This document shows, in pieces, positions 8,147-16,975 of a stretch of DNA of 64,000 bases. This stretch comes from Enterococcus hulanensis (GTDB taxonomy: Bacteria; Bacillota; Bacilli; Lactobacillales; Enterococcaceae): contig NZ_BJED01000003.1 of the NCBI RefSeq assembly GCF_005405485.1, forward strand, positions 219,192 through 283,191, written 5' to 3'. The first letter of the stretch is position 1. Every line of letters starts with the position of its first letter. The notes under the pieces were generated by a model. That model did not search any database and was not told the origin of the DNA. It was given only the letters and a program-made list of their open reading frames with translations. A program made the position numbers and the translations under genes.

Positions 8147-9637
8147 ATGATTAACTTTTATACTGCTGGTATGTCCACAAAAGAGATGCTGATTCTGCTT
8201 TTCTTTCAGATGACACCTGCTTTGATTGTTTACTGCGGCGCACTTAAATATTGTTTTCCTACAAAAATTAATTGGCGGACCATCCTATTATTGTCGCTTT
8301 CCGCCTATAACTTGGGCTGGATATTCAATACGATCATCCAATACTATTTTCAGGATCTTTTGGCGATTCATAATGCTTTTAGCATTATTTCCCAATCATT
8401 AATGATGCTGATTTTGTATCTGGTCTTTCACAGAGGCGAGCGAACCTTTCTTATTGATTTAATGCTGGTTACTATTCTCGTGACTTTGGCGGCAGGTCTA
8501 TTCGAATATATCTGTATCTTCCTATTAAATAGAGTAGGCGCTCCATTAGCTTCCACCAAAATAATCAATTGGTACTTTTTAGTTTTTTTGCTGTTTCTTC
8601 CATTACTAAGAAAACTATTGAATTGGATCAATCTTTTTTTAACCAATTCACTTTTATCTTTGCTTGTATTGTTGTGGATGCTTTTACTGTCGCTAAACTA
8701 TTTCTTTATGTTTGTTCAAGTCTGCTCCATAAGAGAAGTAGCTGGGCAAACAAACTACTCGTCGATAATTTTTTTAGCTGATAGTTATATTGGACGTTCA
8801 TTGATCAAATGGTTGGCTCCTTCAGCAACATTTATTATTGAACCGATCTATCATGTTTTCTTTAAAGGCTCTGTGCTTATCTTTATAAATATGACTGGTT
8901 TAACTGCTTTTTCCATGTTGATCTTCATAAACCGCCGTACGAGAAAAAGATTGGAAGCTCAGGAGCGAGTAAAATATGAGTTAACGCAATACATTAATAG
9001 TCTTGAAAGTGTGACCCAAAACATTCGAAAGAATCACCATGATTTCAGCAACCTGCTTTTTTCTTTGGGCGGATATATTTACCAAGAGCCCATCAATGAA
9101 AAGGAGCTAAAAAAATATTTTGAAGATGTTACACAAACCTTTGAGGCGGATTATCATTACTTTTTAGAAATATCCCGACTCAGCAACTTAGAAAATCCTG
9201 AGTTGAAAACTTTGATTTTCACCAAACTAATGGCGGCGACAAAAGAAGATATCCCCTTTGATATCGAGATTGATCAACCAATTAAAAAACTGCCGATTGA
9301 CCATCTGGCTTTGGCACGAATTTTCGGTATTCTGATTGACAATGCTTTAGAAGCTGCCGAAGAAAGCGAAAAACCGTTTGTGCGTTTGGCTATATTGGAA
9401 GAAGAGCACCATTACTTGTTTGTTCTGGTTAATGCGACTAAAAACAGAACTATTTCTCCAGCTTTGATGCAAAAGGAAAACTTCTCAACTAAAGGTGAAA
9501 ATCGCGGACTAGGACTGTCGATTGTTCAATCGATCATTCAGAATTATTCTCATAAATTAACATTGAAGACGACACAAAATGAGCAAGAGTTTTGTCAAAC
9601 ATTGATTTTAAAAAAGGAGCGTGTCTATGGCACTTAA
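8147..9637 (+). CDS. AgrC-like sensor histidine kinase (GHKL family)
   Basis: This 496-residue membrane sensor has six or seven hydrophobic segments over about the first 265 residues. The cytoplasmic part then shows the phosphoacceptor motif KNHHDFSNLLFSLGGY, an N-box (GILIDNALEAAEES) and a G-box (NRGLGLSIVQS), typical of kinases that respond to peptide signals. The ribosome site AAAGGA lies 9 nt before the ATG. The response regulator gene overlaps its end. It is divergent from the pilus operon, so pilus control is a reasonable inference, although the ligand is unknown. Confidence 0.9.
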   Translation: MINFYTAGMSTKEMLILLFFQMTPALIVYCGALKYCFPTKINWRTILLLSLSAYNLGWIFNTIIQYYFQDLLAIHNAFSIISQSLMMLILYLVFHRGERTFLIDLMLVTILVTLAAGLFEYICIFLLNRVGAPLASTKIINWYFLVFLLFLPLLRKLLNWINLFLTNSLLSLLVLLWMLLLSLNYFFMFVQVCSIREVAGQTNYSSIIFLADSYIGRSLIKWLAPSATFIIEPIYHVFFKGSVLIFINMTGLTAFSMLIFINRRTRKRLEAQERVKYELTQYINSLESVTQNIRKNHHDFSNLLFSLGGYIYQEPINEKELKKYFEDVTQTFEADYHYFLEISRLSNLENPELKTLIFTKLMAATKEDIPFDIEIDQPIKKLPIDHLALARIFGILIDNALEAAEESEKPFVRLAILEEEHHYLFVLVNATKNRTISPALMQKENFSTKGENRGLGLSIVQSIIQNYSHKLTLKTTQNEQEFCQTLILKKERVYGT

Positions 9638-10385
9638 AGTTTATATTGTAGAGGATAATAGTGCTCAACGAGCGATTCTCGAACAAACCATCACAAATTA
9701 TCAGTTATTCTCTGATTGGGAATTTGAATTGGCTTGCAGTACCGGCTCAGGTGATGAGCTGCTGGAAAAAGTCGACCGGAGAAATCAGTGGAATGTTTAT
9801 TTTCTGGATATCAACTTAGATGAGGAGGCGGACTTGAAAAATGGTTTTGCCGTTGCACAGGAAATCCGAAAATTTGATCCGCTGGGATTCATCGTTTTTA
9901 TCACCGTAAGATCTGAACTAAGTTTCTTAACTTTCCAATATCGCGTTCAAGCTTTGGATTTCATTATTAAAGATCCGAATGTTGATATTCGCGAGCGGGT
10001 TCATTCCTGTTTAAAAACGATTGAACAACGCTTGGATTTACTAACGACTAGTCAAACGATCAAATTAAATACCGGAAATGAGATTACTTCATTTATGGTG
10101 GATGATATTCTTTACTTTTCTTCTAACAAGGGACACATTTTATCATTGCATACAAAGAATAATGAATATTTAATTTACCAAAACACTCTAAATCATCTAG
10201 AAGAACAGTTGCAGGATAGTTTTATTCGCTGTCATCGCGGCTTTTTGATCAATCAAAAAGCCATCGCTTCAATTGCTAAAGACTACAACTCATTGATGAT
10301 GGATGATGGGGCGACGATTCCGGTTGCCGTTCGCAAAAAAAGAAACTTAAAATCGCTGCAAAACAAATTGATCCTATGTTCTTAG
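9627..10385 (+). CDS. LytTR-family response regulator
   Basis: This 252-residue partner of the kinase has an N-terminal receiver domain with the acidic pocket (VEDN) and phosphoacceptor Asp in YFLDINLD. Its C-terminal LytTR DNA-binding domain has the signature ILYFSSNKGHILSLHTKN and FIRCHRGFLINQKAI. I chose the ATG with AAGGAG seven bases upstream; a GTG six bases earlier lies almost on the ribosome site. It overlaps the kinase stop, implying coupled translation. LytTR regulators usually control surface, biofilm or bacteriocin genes, which fits the neighbouring pilus operon. Confidence 0.92.
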   Translation: MALKVYIVEDNSAQRAILEQTITNYQLFSDWEFELACSTGSGDELLEKVDRRNQWNVYFLDINLDEEADLKNGFAVAQEIRKFDPLGFIVFITVRSELSFLTFQYRVQALDFIIKDPNVDIRERVHSCLKTIEQRLDLLTTSQTIKLNTGNEITSFMVDDILYFSSNKGHILSLHTKNNEYLIYQNTLNHLEEQLQDSFIRCHRGFLINQKAIASIAKDYNSLMMDDGATIPVAVRKKRNLKSLQNKLILCS

Positions 10386-10393
10386 ATACCTAA

Positions 10394-10429
10394 AAGGGAT
10401 GTGCCGAATCGGCACATCCCTTATTTTTT
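10394..10429 (+). terminator. Terminator after the two-component system
   Basis: The stem AAGGGATGTGCCG / CGGCACATCCCTT has a 3-nt loop followed by ATTTTTT. It abuts the convergent aldo/keto reductase stop. Confidence 0.92.
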
Positions 10430-11354
10430 ATGGTAAATCATTTCCTGCTGCGAAGTACACGTCGTACCATTCTTGTTTCGTTAAGGTTACATCGCCGCCT
10501 GCAGCACTTTCTTTGATCCGAGTCGGATTCATCGTACCTAAGATTACTTGCATATTCGCTGGATGACGTAAGATCCAAGCAGTCGCGATCGCATTTTTAT
10601 TCGTGTCATATTTCTTCGCTAGTTTAGCCAGCAGCTCATTCAATTCTGGGAACTTGTCATTATCAATAAAGACTCCTTCAAAGAATCCGTACTGGAATGG
10701 CGACCACGCTTGGATCGTCACGCCTTTACGACGAGAAAATTCTAACACGCCGCCATCATGATCGAATGAACGGGTATCCGTCATATTCGTATGCATGCCG
10801 TAATCGATCATCCCTGTATGCATGATTGAAAATTGCAATTGATTGATCAATAATTTTTGATCTACATGAGATTGCAATAATTGGAATTGTTCTGGGTTAA
10901 CGTTCGATACACCGAAGTGACGGACTTTTCCGCTGGCCTGCAAAATATCAAACGCTTCTGCAACTTCTTCCGGCTCCATCAATGGATCAGGACGATGCAG
11001 CAGATAACTATCTAAGTAGTCGATGCCCATCCGTTCCAAAATACCATCTACAGAATCTAATAAATGTTGTTTCGAAAAGTCATAACGTTTGTCGTCGCCA
11101 GTCACGATGCCGCCTTTTGATTGAATAAAGAATTTATCCCGCGAGATGTTTGCTTCTTTTAAAGCCGCGCCGAAAACTAATTCGGATTTTCCATCGCCAT
11201 ACATATCCGCTGAATCGATAAAATTAATATCACTTTCTAAAGCAGTTTCTAAAACTTCTGCTGCCTTTGTTGACGTTAGCGCTGACATTCGCATGATTCC
11301 TAGAGCGATCGCTGAAGCTTCCCAATAGCTGTTGCCGATTTTTCGTTTTAGCAT
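10428..11354 (-). CDS. Aldo/keto reductase, YdhF-like
   Basis: This NADPH-dependent oxidoreductase of about 308 residues belongs to the AKR superfamily. Visible catalytic residues are Asp and Tyr in FIDSADMYGDG, Lys in FIQSKGG and His in YLLHRPD. The cofactor-side motif VILGTMNPTRI is near the C-terminus. The second Met is the better start because AGAGAGG lies 9 nt before it, while the first Met touches the ribosome site. It is divergent from an Mga-like regulator, with about 160 bp between them. The substrate cannot be told. Confidence 0.9.
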   Translation of the reverse strand: MLKRKIGNSYWEASAIALGIMRMSALTSTKAAEVLETALESDINFIDSADMYGDGKSELVFGAALKEANISRDKFFIQSKGGIVTGDDKRYDFSKQHLLDSVDGILERMGIDYLDSYLLHRPDPLMEPEEVAEAFDILQASGKVRHFGVSNVNPEQFQLLQSHVDQKLLINQLQFSIMHTGMIDYGMHTNMTDTRSFDHDGGVLEFSRRKGVTIQAWSPFQYGFFEGVFIDNDKFPELNELLAKLAKKYDTNKNAIATAWILRHPANMQVILGTMNPTRIKESAAGGDVTLTKQEWYDVYFAAGNDLP

Positions 11355-11462
11355 TGTGTCCATCCTCTCTGAAAAAACATTTTTTCTTACCTATAGAAGT
11401 ATAGACTATTTTGTTGATAAAAAAAATCCCCAGCCCTTAGAATCGCACTCCGCAGTTCTCGC

Positions 11463-11491
11463 TTGACCCAACAGACCTTTCTTCGTATGCT
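11463..11491 (+). promoter_or_regulatory. Promoter of Mga-like regulator gene
   Basis: TTGACC and TATGCT are separated by exactly 17 nt, and AAGGAGG with the ATG follows within 25 nt. Confidence 0.65.
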
Positions 11492-11514
11492 TATTTTTGA
11501 AGGAGGGTTCCTAT

Positions 11515-12963
11515 ATGTACTCGATGCTGAAAAAAATCATTACCGAAAAGGATATTTATCGTCAGATTTTACTCTTGGAACAGCTTCTTAATCATTCACA
11601 ATTAACCGCCAAAGAGCTGGCCGAAAAAATCGGAACCACCGAGCGCACCATTTTTTCAGATTTGCAGCTGATTCGTACTTATCTGCCGCAACATTGGGAG
11701 TTGGACTCTGACAAAAGCGGCATCCGCTTGATTGCTCAGGAAAAGGCGTTGACCAATGATATCTGGGAAACCTTTTTACCCCATTCAGTCAGTCTGCAAT
11801 TAATCAAACAATTATTTTTTACCAAGGAATTAAACGTTCCTCGTTTTCTTGATGAAACAGGTGTCTCCTATGAAACGCTCAAACGGCAGCGCACAAAAAT
11901 CAATCACCAGCTGCAGCTTTTTAACATCAAGATCCATCTAACCTCTACACGCGCCCATTTGATCGGCGAAGAAAGTGCCATCCGAATTTTTTATCATCGG
12001 CTGCTGCTGCCCTTTACTCATAACAATTACTTTTTTGAGGACTATACGATCCACGAAGAACATTATCTACGCTTCTTAACAAAAGAAATCACCGATGAGT
12101 TGTTTGTGGATACGGAACAGATTTTTGGAATCTGCTGGTTCTTTATCAATAGTATCCGCATCAAGGCCGGTTGTCCCATCGATGACTTCAGCTTTGAAGC
12201 CAGCGATCCCTTATTCAATATTTACGCACCGCTGTTAAAGGACCTATACAAAAAAGAAGGCGTCTATCTGCAAGACGAAGAAATCTTTTTTGCCTTTTTC
12301 TGCTTTTTAGAAAGCTGGAACTACAATAATCCTTTAGGAAAAAAAGTCGCCGATGTATTAGCTGAAGGATATCCCTTGCTGCGAAAAAAAGCGCAGCAAA
12401 CCATTCAAGAAATCGCCGGCGAGCTGTTGTTGCCGTCGTTACTTCAAACAAACCTGCTGACAAATATTTTGCTGCTGCTGTTAAAATACGCCGAATCACC
12501 GGCGCTGTCGAAGCAATTTCAATTAGAATATCAAGAACTGCTGCTGCAAAGAAATGAAACTTACGCGATCTTAACCGAAAAAAGCACGGAGCTTTTTAAT
12601 AGTCTGCCGCAATTTTCTGCGATCGGAGATACGACTTATTTCGTTAATCTCTTTTCACTATTAAGCCAGCAGGCCATTTTCATGATCCGACCTTATACGA
12701 AAACGATCTTCTTTGTTTTCCAAAGTGAACCCGCTTGGAAAATCTTCCTGCAGCAGGAGCTGGCGGATCTTTTGGGCAAACGAGTCAACTTAGTTTCACT
12801 GGAAGTTTCTCAGCTGCAAACTGGAAGACTTCAAAGCGGTGATTTGATCCTTTCCAATATTCCGCTGGATTCGATGCCGATCCCGGTGGTCTACATTTCC
12901 ACCATCCCAACAAAAAATGAGCTCAGCCAATTGACTGAACTCACTTCTCATTCGTATCTTTAG
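11515..12963 (+). CDS. Mga/AtxA-like transcriptional regulator
   Basis: This 482-residue regulator has an N-terminal helix-turn-helix (LTAKELAEKIGTTERTIFSDLQLI), a second Mga-type winged-helix region near residues 110-150 (GVSYETLKRQRTKI) and PRD-like helical domains. The C-terminal part looks like a PTS EIIB-like fold (TKTIFFVFQSEPAWKIFLQQ). This is the layout of Mga, AtxA and enterococcal EbpR, which activates pilus genes in E. faecalis. Here it lies about 4 kb from the pilus operon, so an EbpR role is possible but unproven. The ATG has AAGGAGG eight bases upstream; an in-frame TTG 18 bases earlier lacks one. Confidence 0.85.
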   Translation: MYSMLKKIITEKDIYRQILLLEQLLNHSQLTAKELAEKIGTTERTIFSDLQLIRTYLPQHWELDSDKSGIRLIAQEKALTNDIWETFLPHSVSLQLIKQLFFTKELNVPRFLDETGVSYETLKRQRTKINHQLQLFNIKIHLTSTRAHLIGEESAIRIFYHRLLLPFTHNNYFFEDYTIHEEHYLRFLTKEITDELFVDTEQIFGICWFFINSIRIKAGCPIDDFSFEASDPLFNIYAPLLKDLYKKEGVYLQDEEIFFAFFCFLESWNYNNPLGKKVADVLAEGYPLLRKKAQQTIQEIAGELLLPSLLQTNLLTNILLLLLKYAESPALSKQFQLEYQELLLQRNETYAILTEKSTELFNSLPQFSAIGDTTYFVNLFSLLSQQAIFMIRPYTKTIFFVFQSEPAWKIFLQQELADLLGKRVNLVSLEVSQLQTGRLQSGDLILSNIPLDSMPIPVVYISTIPTKNELSQLTELTSHSYL

Positions 12964-12969
12964 ATGGAA

Positions 12970-13013
12970 CGGTTAGTCATTTTGGTAATGGCTAACCGCT
13001 TTTTCTTTTTTTC
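12970..13013 (+). terminator. Terminator of Mga-like regulator gene
   Basis: The stem CGGTTAGTCATT / AATGGCTAACCG (one G-U pair) is followed by a T-rich run. It overlaps the last codons of the convergent ATPase gene. Confidence 0.8.
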
Positions 13014-15525
13014 GAAAAATCCCTTTACTGATTCTTTTCTCGATCTCAACTACGAAGAACAGCAGCAGCGCATTGCCTAAAATCACTAATTGTTGTGTGA
13101 AGCTAAGTGCCGTTGTTCCAATCAACTGCTGGCCTAATGGTAAGAAGACAACACCTAGTTGAAGAACAAAGAGGATTCCTAATGAAATAAACAAGAATTT
13201 ATTTTCGAAGAAGCGGCGGTTGATCGCCGGATCGACCATCTCACGACAATTGATCATATAAACCGCCTGTCCTAAAACAATACTCTGTAAAAGAATCGTC
13301 TGCTGCAACGCCGCACCATCAAAACGCATTGATAAGAAGTACGCCGGAATCATGATCAGCAAGGAAACATACAAGATCCTGAAGAAGCTGTAGCCGGATA
13401 AAATCCCCATCTTTGTATCTCTCGGCGGACGAGTCATTGTATCGGCACTCGCCTTTTCAAAGCCTAATGCATAAGAGAGTGTGATCGTCGTCACCATGTT
13501 GACCCACAAAATTTGGATCGGTGTTAATGGTAATGGACGGTTCATCAACAGAGCCAAGATTACGATCAACCCTTGTGCTAGTGCTGTTGGTAAAAAGAAA
13601 TTGATCGTCTTTTGCAGATTATCAAAGATTCTGCGGCCTTCCTTCACGGCTTTTACGATCGTGTAAAAATTATCATCGGCTAATACCATATCCGCCGCTT
13701 GTTTACTTACCTCACTGCCTTTGATCCCCATTGCGATCCCAATATCAGCCTGCTTCAAGGCTGGTGCATCATTCACGCCATCACCTGTCATTCCCACGAC
13801 TTCTTCTTTTTTCTGCAACGCCGTCACGATTCTCAGCTTATGATCTGGCGTCGTACGAGCAAAGACATCTACTTGCCCCACCGCTTCAGCCAATTCTTCA
13901 TCAGACATGCCATCAATATCGGCACCTTCTAAAATTTTAGACGTGTGCTTCAACCCAATCTGCTCACTGATTGCTTGAGCCGTGGCTTTGTGATCGCCGG
14001 TGATCATTTTAACCGCGATCCCTGCCTGCTGTGCCTGCTCAACCGCTCGAATGGCGCTCTCTTTCGGCGGATCAATGATTCCTGCTAAGCCGGCAAAGGT
14101 TAATCCAGATAATGACTCATGGGTTAATTCTGTTGAAGAGACTTTTTTATATCCGAAGCCTAGTACCCGCTGACCTTTACTAGCAAGCTCCAGTCCGCGC
14201 TGCTCCCACTTAAGCTGTTCTTCATTTGTTAAGCCAGCTTTTTCCAATAATACTTCCGGTGCACCTTTTACAAAAATTATCTGATTTTCGCCATCCGCGT
14301 GCAGCGTCGCCATATATTTGTAACTAGAGCTGAAGGGGATCTTCGCTAATACTGGCTTTAACTGCTGCTCTTCTTCGGCTACATAATTCAACAATGCCAG
14401 CTCTGTCGGATTGCCATGAATCTCTTCGATTTTTTGCTCATCTTTAGTCTTTAACTCTTGGCAGTTATTCATTATTTCTTTAACTAATGAAAGCTCTTCT
14501 GTGACAACTTCCTGCACGGCCATCTCATTTTTCGTGAGAGTTCCTGTTTTATCCGAGCAGATCACCGTCATTGAGCCTAGCGTTTCTACCGCGGGCATTC
14601 CTTTGATGATCGCATTCTCATCCGCCATTTCTTTGACACCCATCGAAAGGATCATTGTCAACACAGCCGGCAAGCCTTCTGGAATCATCGCAACGATCAA
14701 GGCAATACTCGCAGAGAACATCAAACTCCAGTCCATTCCATATCTAAAGCTCGTAAAGAATAGTAAGAAGACGATTAAGGCTAGAATGCCTCTAAAAATT
14801 TGTTTATTTAATTGATGCATTTTTTTAACCAGCGGTGTCGTCTGCGCTTGGATCGATTGCAAGGCATGATTGATTTTGCCGATTTCCGTCGCATCTCCTG
14901 TTTCAACGACCAATCCGCGAGCCGAACCCGTTTGTACGAGTGTGCCTGAAAAAGCCATATTTAACTGATCCCCAGCCATAGCATCCTGTGAGATCGCTTC
15001 GACCGTTTTTTCAACTGCCTCAGATTCCCCAGTCAAGATTGACTCCTCCACTGTCAAATCATGTACTTCGATCAGACGCAGATCGGCTGGGATAACATCG
15101 CCAGCCTTTAAGATCACCACATCGCCCCGAACCAGTTTTTCTGAATCCAGCTTCAACGGCTGTCCTTCGTTTAAGACTGTCGCCTCTTGACCCATCATTT
15201 GCTTCAAGCCATCCAATGACTCTTCCGCCTTACGCTCTTGCCAATATCCCACGAAGCCGTTGACGATCACGACTAGGAAAATAATTCCGCCTTCCACCGC
15301 TTCGCCTGTCGCGAACTTCAGCAAGGCTGCCACGATCAAAACGATCATCAGCAGATCCGTAAAGTGCTTGGCGATTTTCCGCCATAGCTTGACTTGCTCT
15401 TTCTCCTCCATTTTATTCGGTCCATTATTTTTTAACCGCGCCTCACGTTCTTCTGTCGTTAAACCTGTGATTTGCGACTCGACTTTATTTAAAACCGCTT
15501 CACTTGATTGTTTATACCATTTCAT
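12973..15525 (-). CDS. Calcium-type P-type cation ATPase
   Basis: This 850-residue P2-type ATPase pumps cations, most likely Ca2+ out of the cell. It has an N-terminal cation-ATPase domain (LTTEEREARLKNNGPNKM) and the actuator TGES. The PEGLP motif (AMIPEGLPAVLT) of the Ca2+ site is followed by the phosphorylation site DKTGTLTKNE. The hinge TGDGVNDAPALKQADIG is present, with about ten membrane segments overall. Length and motifs match the bacterial SERCA-like group (Listeria LMCA1, Bacillus YloB). The start has GGAGGAA upstream. It is a single-gene unit. Confidence 0.92.
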   Translation of the reverse strand: MKWYKQSSEAVLNKVESQITGLTTEEREARLKNNGPNKMEEKEQVKLWRKIAKHFTDLLMIVLIVAALLKFATGEAVEGGIIFLVVIVNGFVGYWQERKAEESLDGLKQMMGQEATVLNEGQPLKLDSEKLVRGDVVILKAGDVIPADLRLIEVHDLTVEESILTGESEAVEKTVEAISQDAMAGDQLNMAFSGTLVQTGSARGLVVETGDATEIGKINHALQSIQAQTTPLVKKMHQLNKQIFRGILALIVFLLFFTSFRYGMDWSLMFSASIALIVAMIPEGLPAVLTMILSMGVKEMADENAIIKGMPAVETLGSMTVICSDKTGTLTKNEMAVQEVVTEELSLVKEIMNNCQELKTKDEQKIEEIHGNPTELALLNYVAEEEQQLKPVLAKIPFSSSYKYMATLHADGENQIIFVKGAPEVLLEKAGLTNEEQLKWEQRGLELASKGQRVLGFGYKKVSSTELTHESLSGLTFAGLAGIIDPPKESAIRAVEQAQQAGIAVKMITGDHKATAQAISEQIGLKHTSKILEGADIDGMSDEELAEAVGQVDVFARTTPDHKLRIVTALQKKEEVVGMTGDGVNDAPALKQADIGIAMGIKGSEVSKQAADMVLADDNFYTIVKAVKEGRRIFDNLQKTINFFLPTALAQGLIVILALLMNRPLPLTPIQILWVNMVTTITLSYALGFEKASADTMTRPPRDTKMGILSGYSFFRILYVSLLIMIPAYFLSMRFDGAALQQTILLQSIVLGQAVYMINCREMVDPAINRRFFENKFLFISLGILFVLQLGVVFLPLGQQLIGTTALSFTQQLVILGNALLLFFVVEIEKRISKGIFRKKEKAVSHYQND

Positions 15526-15634
15526 CTATGTATTCCTCCATGTCATTCATTTGATACCTTAAGTATACGGAGAAATCCCATTTTTTAAGGTCGATAATTT
15601 CATGGAAGACTGCAATTATTGTGTTTAAGCAAAT

Positions 15635-15677
15635 AAAAAAAGCAGCCCCGCTTCAATAATATGAAGTAGAACTGCTT
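15635..15677 (-). terminator. Terminator of small membrane protein gene
   Basis: On the minus strand the paired segments AAGCAG / CTGCTT and TGAAG / CTTCA form one hairpin with a small internal loop, followed by T7. It lies 15 nt after the stop of the 42-residue gene, which supports that gene being real. Confidence 0.7.
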
Positions 15678-15691
15678 ACGATTAGATCAGA

Positions 15692-15820
15692 TTAATGTAA
15701 AAAGTTTTGCAGATCATCGCCGTATTCGTCGATTTTCTTCGTTGTCAAAATTGTTCCCGCTACTAAAACGCCGCTTACGATAAGTGTACTAGCAACCATA
15801 AATTTAACTAGTGATTTCAT
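15692..15820 (-). CDS. Small membrane protein, 42 residues
   Basis: The frame begins MKSLVKFMVASTLIVSG. It has a single hydrophobic segment (about residues 6-26) followed by a short charged tail with KKIDEYGDD and ending in FLH. The ribosome site GGAGGGG sits seven bases before the ATG, and a terminator follows the stop closely, so it forms its own transcription unit. It resembles the small YtxH-like or signal-anchored peptides common in enterococci, but I do not recognise a family. Function unknown. Confidence 0.65.
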   Translation of the reverse strand: MKSLVKFMVASTLIVSGVLVAGTILTTKKIDEYGDDLQNFLH

Positions 15821-16015
15821 GCGATTCCCCTCCTATGATTTTTAATTATTAATGAAAACGAAACAGCTATAACTAGATTGCTGCCTCAGTTATTGTATGT
15901 ATTAACCATAGCACAAGTAATTCTATGTATCTCCTAATATGCTCATTCCGGTCATTCATTCTTGAAAATGCAAAAATCACTCAATTGCTTTTATTAACCA
16001 TACAACAAAAAATAT

Positions 16016-16666
16016 TCAGTACCTTTTTTTAGCGTATTCTAGTTGTTGATTGAACGCGATGATTCGATCTCTCAACCCCATCATCTCATCATCCAATAGA
16101 TGCGCTTTATCCGAACAGATGCGCAGCTCATTGATTAATGCTGGATCTTTGTTGTCGCTCTTATATTTCAATTCATGCTCTAAGCTCGCCCAAAAGTCCA
16201 TGGCCGCAGTACGAAGCTGCACTTCCACCACAACATTTTTCTTCATGTTAGATAAAAATACTGGCAATTGAACGATCAGATGCAAACTGCGGTAGCCGTT
16301 TGTCTTTGGATGTTTAATAAAGTCTTTTTCATTTACCAAGACCACATCATCTTGTCCAAGAAACATTTCTCTGATGCGGTAGACATCATCGATATAAGAA
16401 CAAATCACTCGAACACCGGCTCCATCAAAAACATTCGATAAAATATCATCCAAGCTTATCGAAATTCCTTTTCTTTCGCATTTCTTATAAATCGATGTAC
16501 TTGTCTTTACTCTTGAACTAACTCCCTGAATCGATGAGCGTTCGTTTTTCATTAATAGCTCAGAAAAAAGAATTTGGAATTTTGTTTCACATTCCTTCAT
16601 GGCACATTCATAAAAAAACTGTGCCTGTTGTATTTCTTTTTGCTGAGATGAATGAAGCTCGTTCAT
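16016..16666 (-). CDS. Small alarmone (p)ppGpp synthetase
   Basis: This protein of about 216 residues has a lone RelA/SpoT synthetase domain, so it should transfer pyrophosphate from ATP to GDP/GTP. Recognisable motifs are SRVKTSTSIYKK, FDGAGVRVICSYIDDVY (Mg-binding Asp), HPKTNGYRSLHLIV (G-loop) and VEVQLRTAAMDFWASLEHELKY (catalytic Glu). There is no hydrolase, TGS or ACT domain. Enterococci normally carry RelQ; this one is RelQ/RelP-like, but the subtype is uncertain. I prefer the ATG preceded by GGGAG over an earlier in-frame ATG. It lies about 50 bp after a small membrane protein gene and is probably co-transcribed with it. Confidence 0.88.
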   Translation of the reverse strand: MNELHSSQQKEIQQAQFFYECAMKECETKFQILFSELLMKNERSSIQGVSSRVKTSTSIYKKCERKGISISLDDILSNVFDGAGVRVICSYIDDVYRIREMFLGQDDVVLVNEKDFIKHPKTNGYRSLHLIVQLPVFLSNMKKNVVVEVQLRTAAMDFWASLEHELKYKSDNKDPALINELRICSDKAHLLDDEMMGLRDRIIAFNQQLEYAKKRY

Positions 16667-16717
16667 TTTTCTCCCGCCATTCATAAAATTTATAGTACAA
16701 CTATTAACCATTTTTAT

Positions 16718-16894
16718 TTATAAGCTGAAAAATAAATGAACAGAGGAAAGAATGATCAAGAAAAGAGAGAGCAGGACAAAAAATAGGGACAGCATTAACT
16801 GATCTGTTGCAGAAAATTTTTTTTTGCTCCGCCTAATGAGGATGAGAAAAAGTCCTCCGATACCTGCTAACAAAAAGGCGCTTAATGCAATCAT
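16718..16894 (-). CDS. Small two-segment membrane protein, 58 residues
   Basis: It begins MIALSAFLLAGIGGLFLILI and has two hydrophobic helices (about residues 2-20 and 34-56) separated by a basic loop, RRSKKKFSATD. The ribosome site AAGGAGG is six bases before the ATG, among the best in the window. It ends about 50 bp before the alarmone synthetase start, on the same strand, so the two probably form an operon. I do not recognise a family. Confidence 0.65.
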   Translation of the reverse strand: MIALSAFLLAGIGGLFLILIRRSKKKFSATDQLMLSLFFVLLSLFLIILSSVHLFFSL

Positions 16895-16975
16895 CCAATT
16901 CCTCCTTCACTCAATTCCTTCAGCTCTTTCAACTATTTATTGAAAACCTCTGTCCAAATTTTTTTCTTGCGGCAG

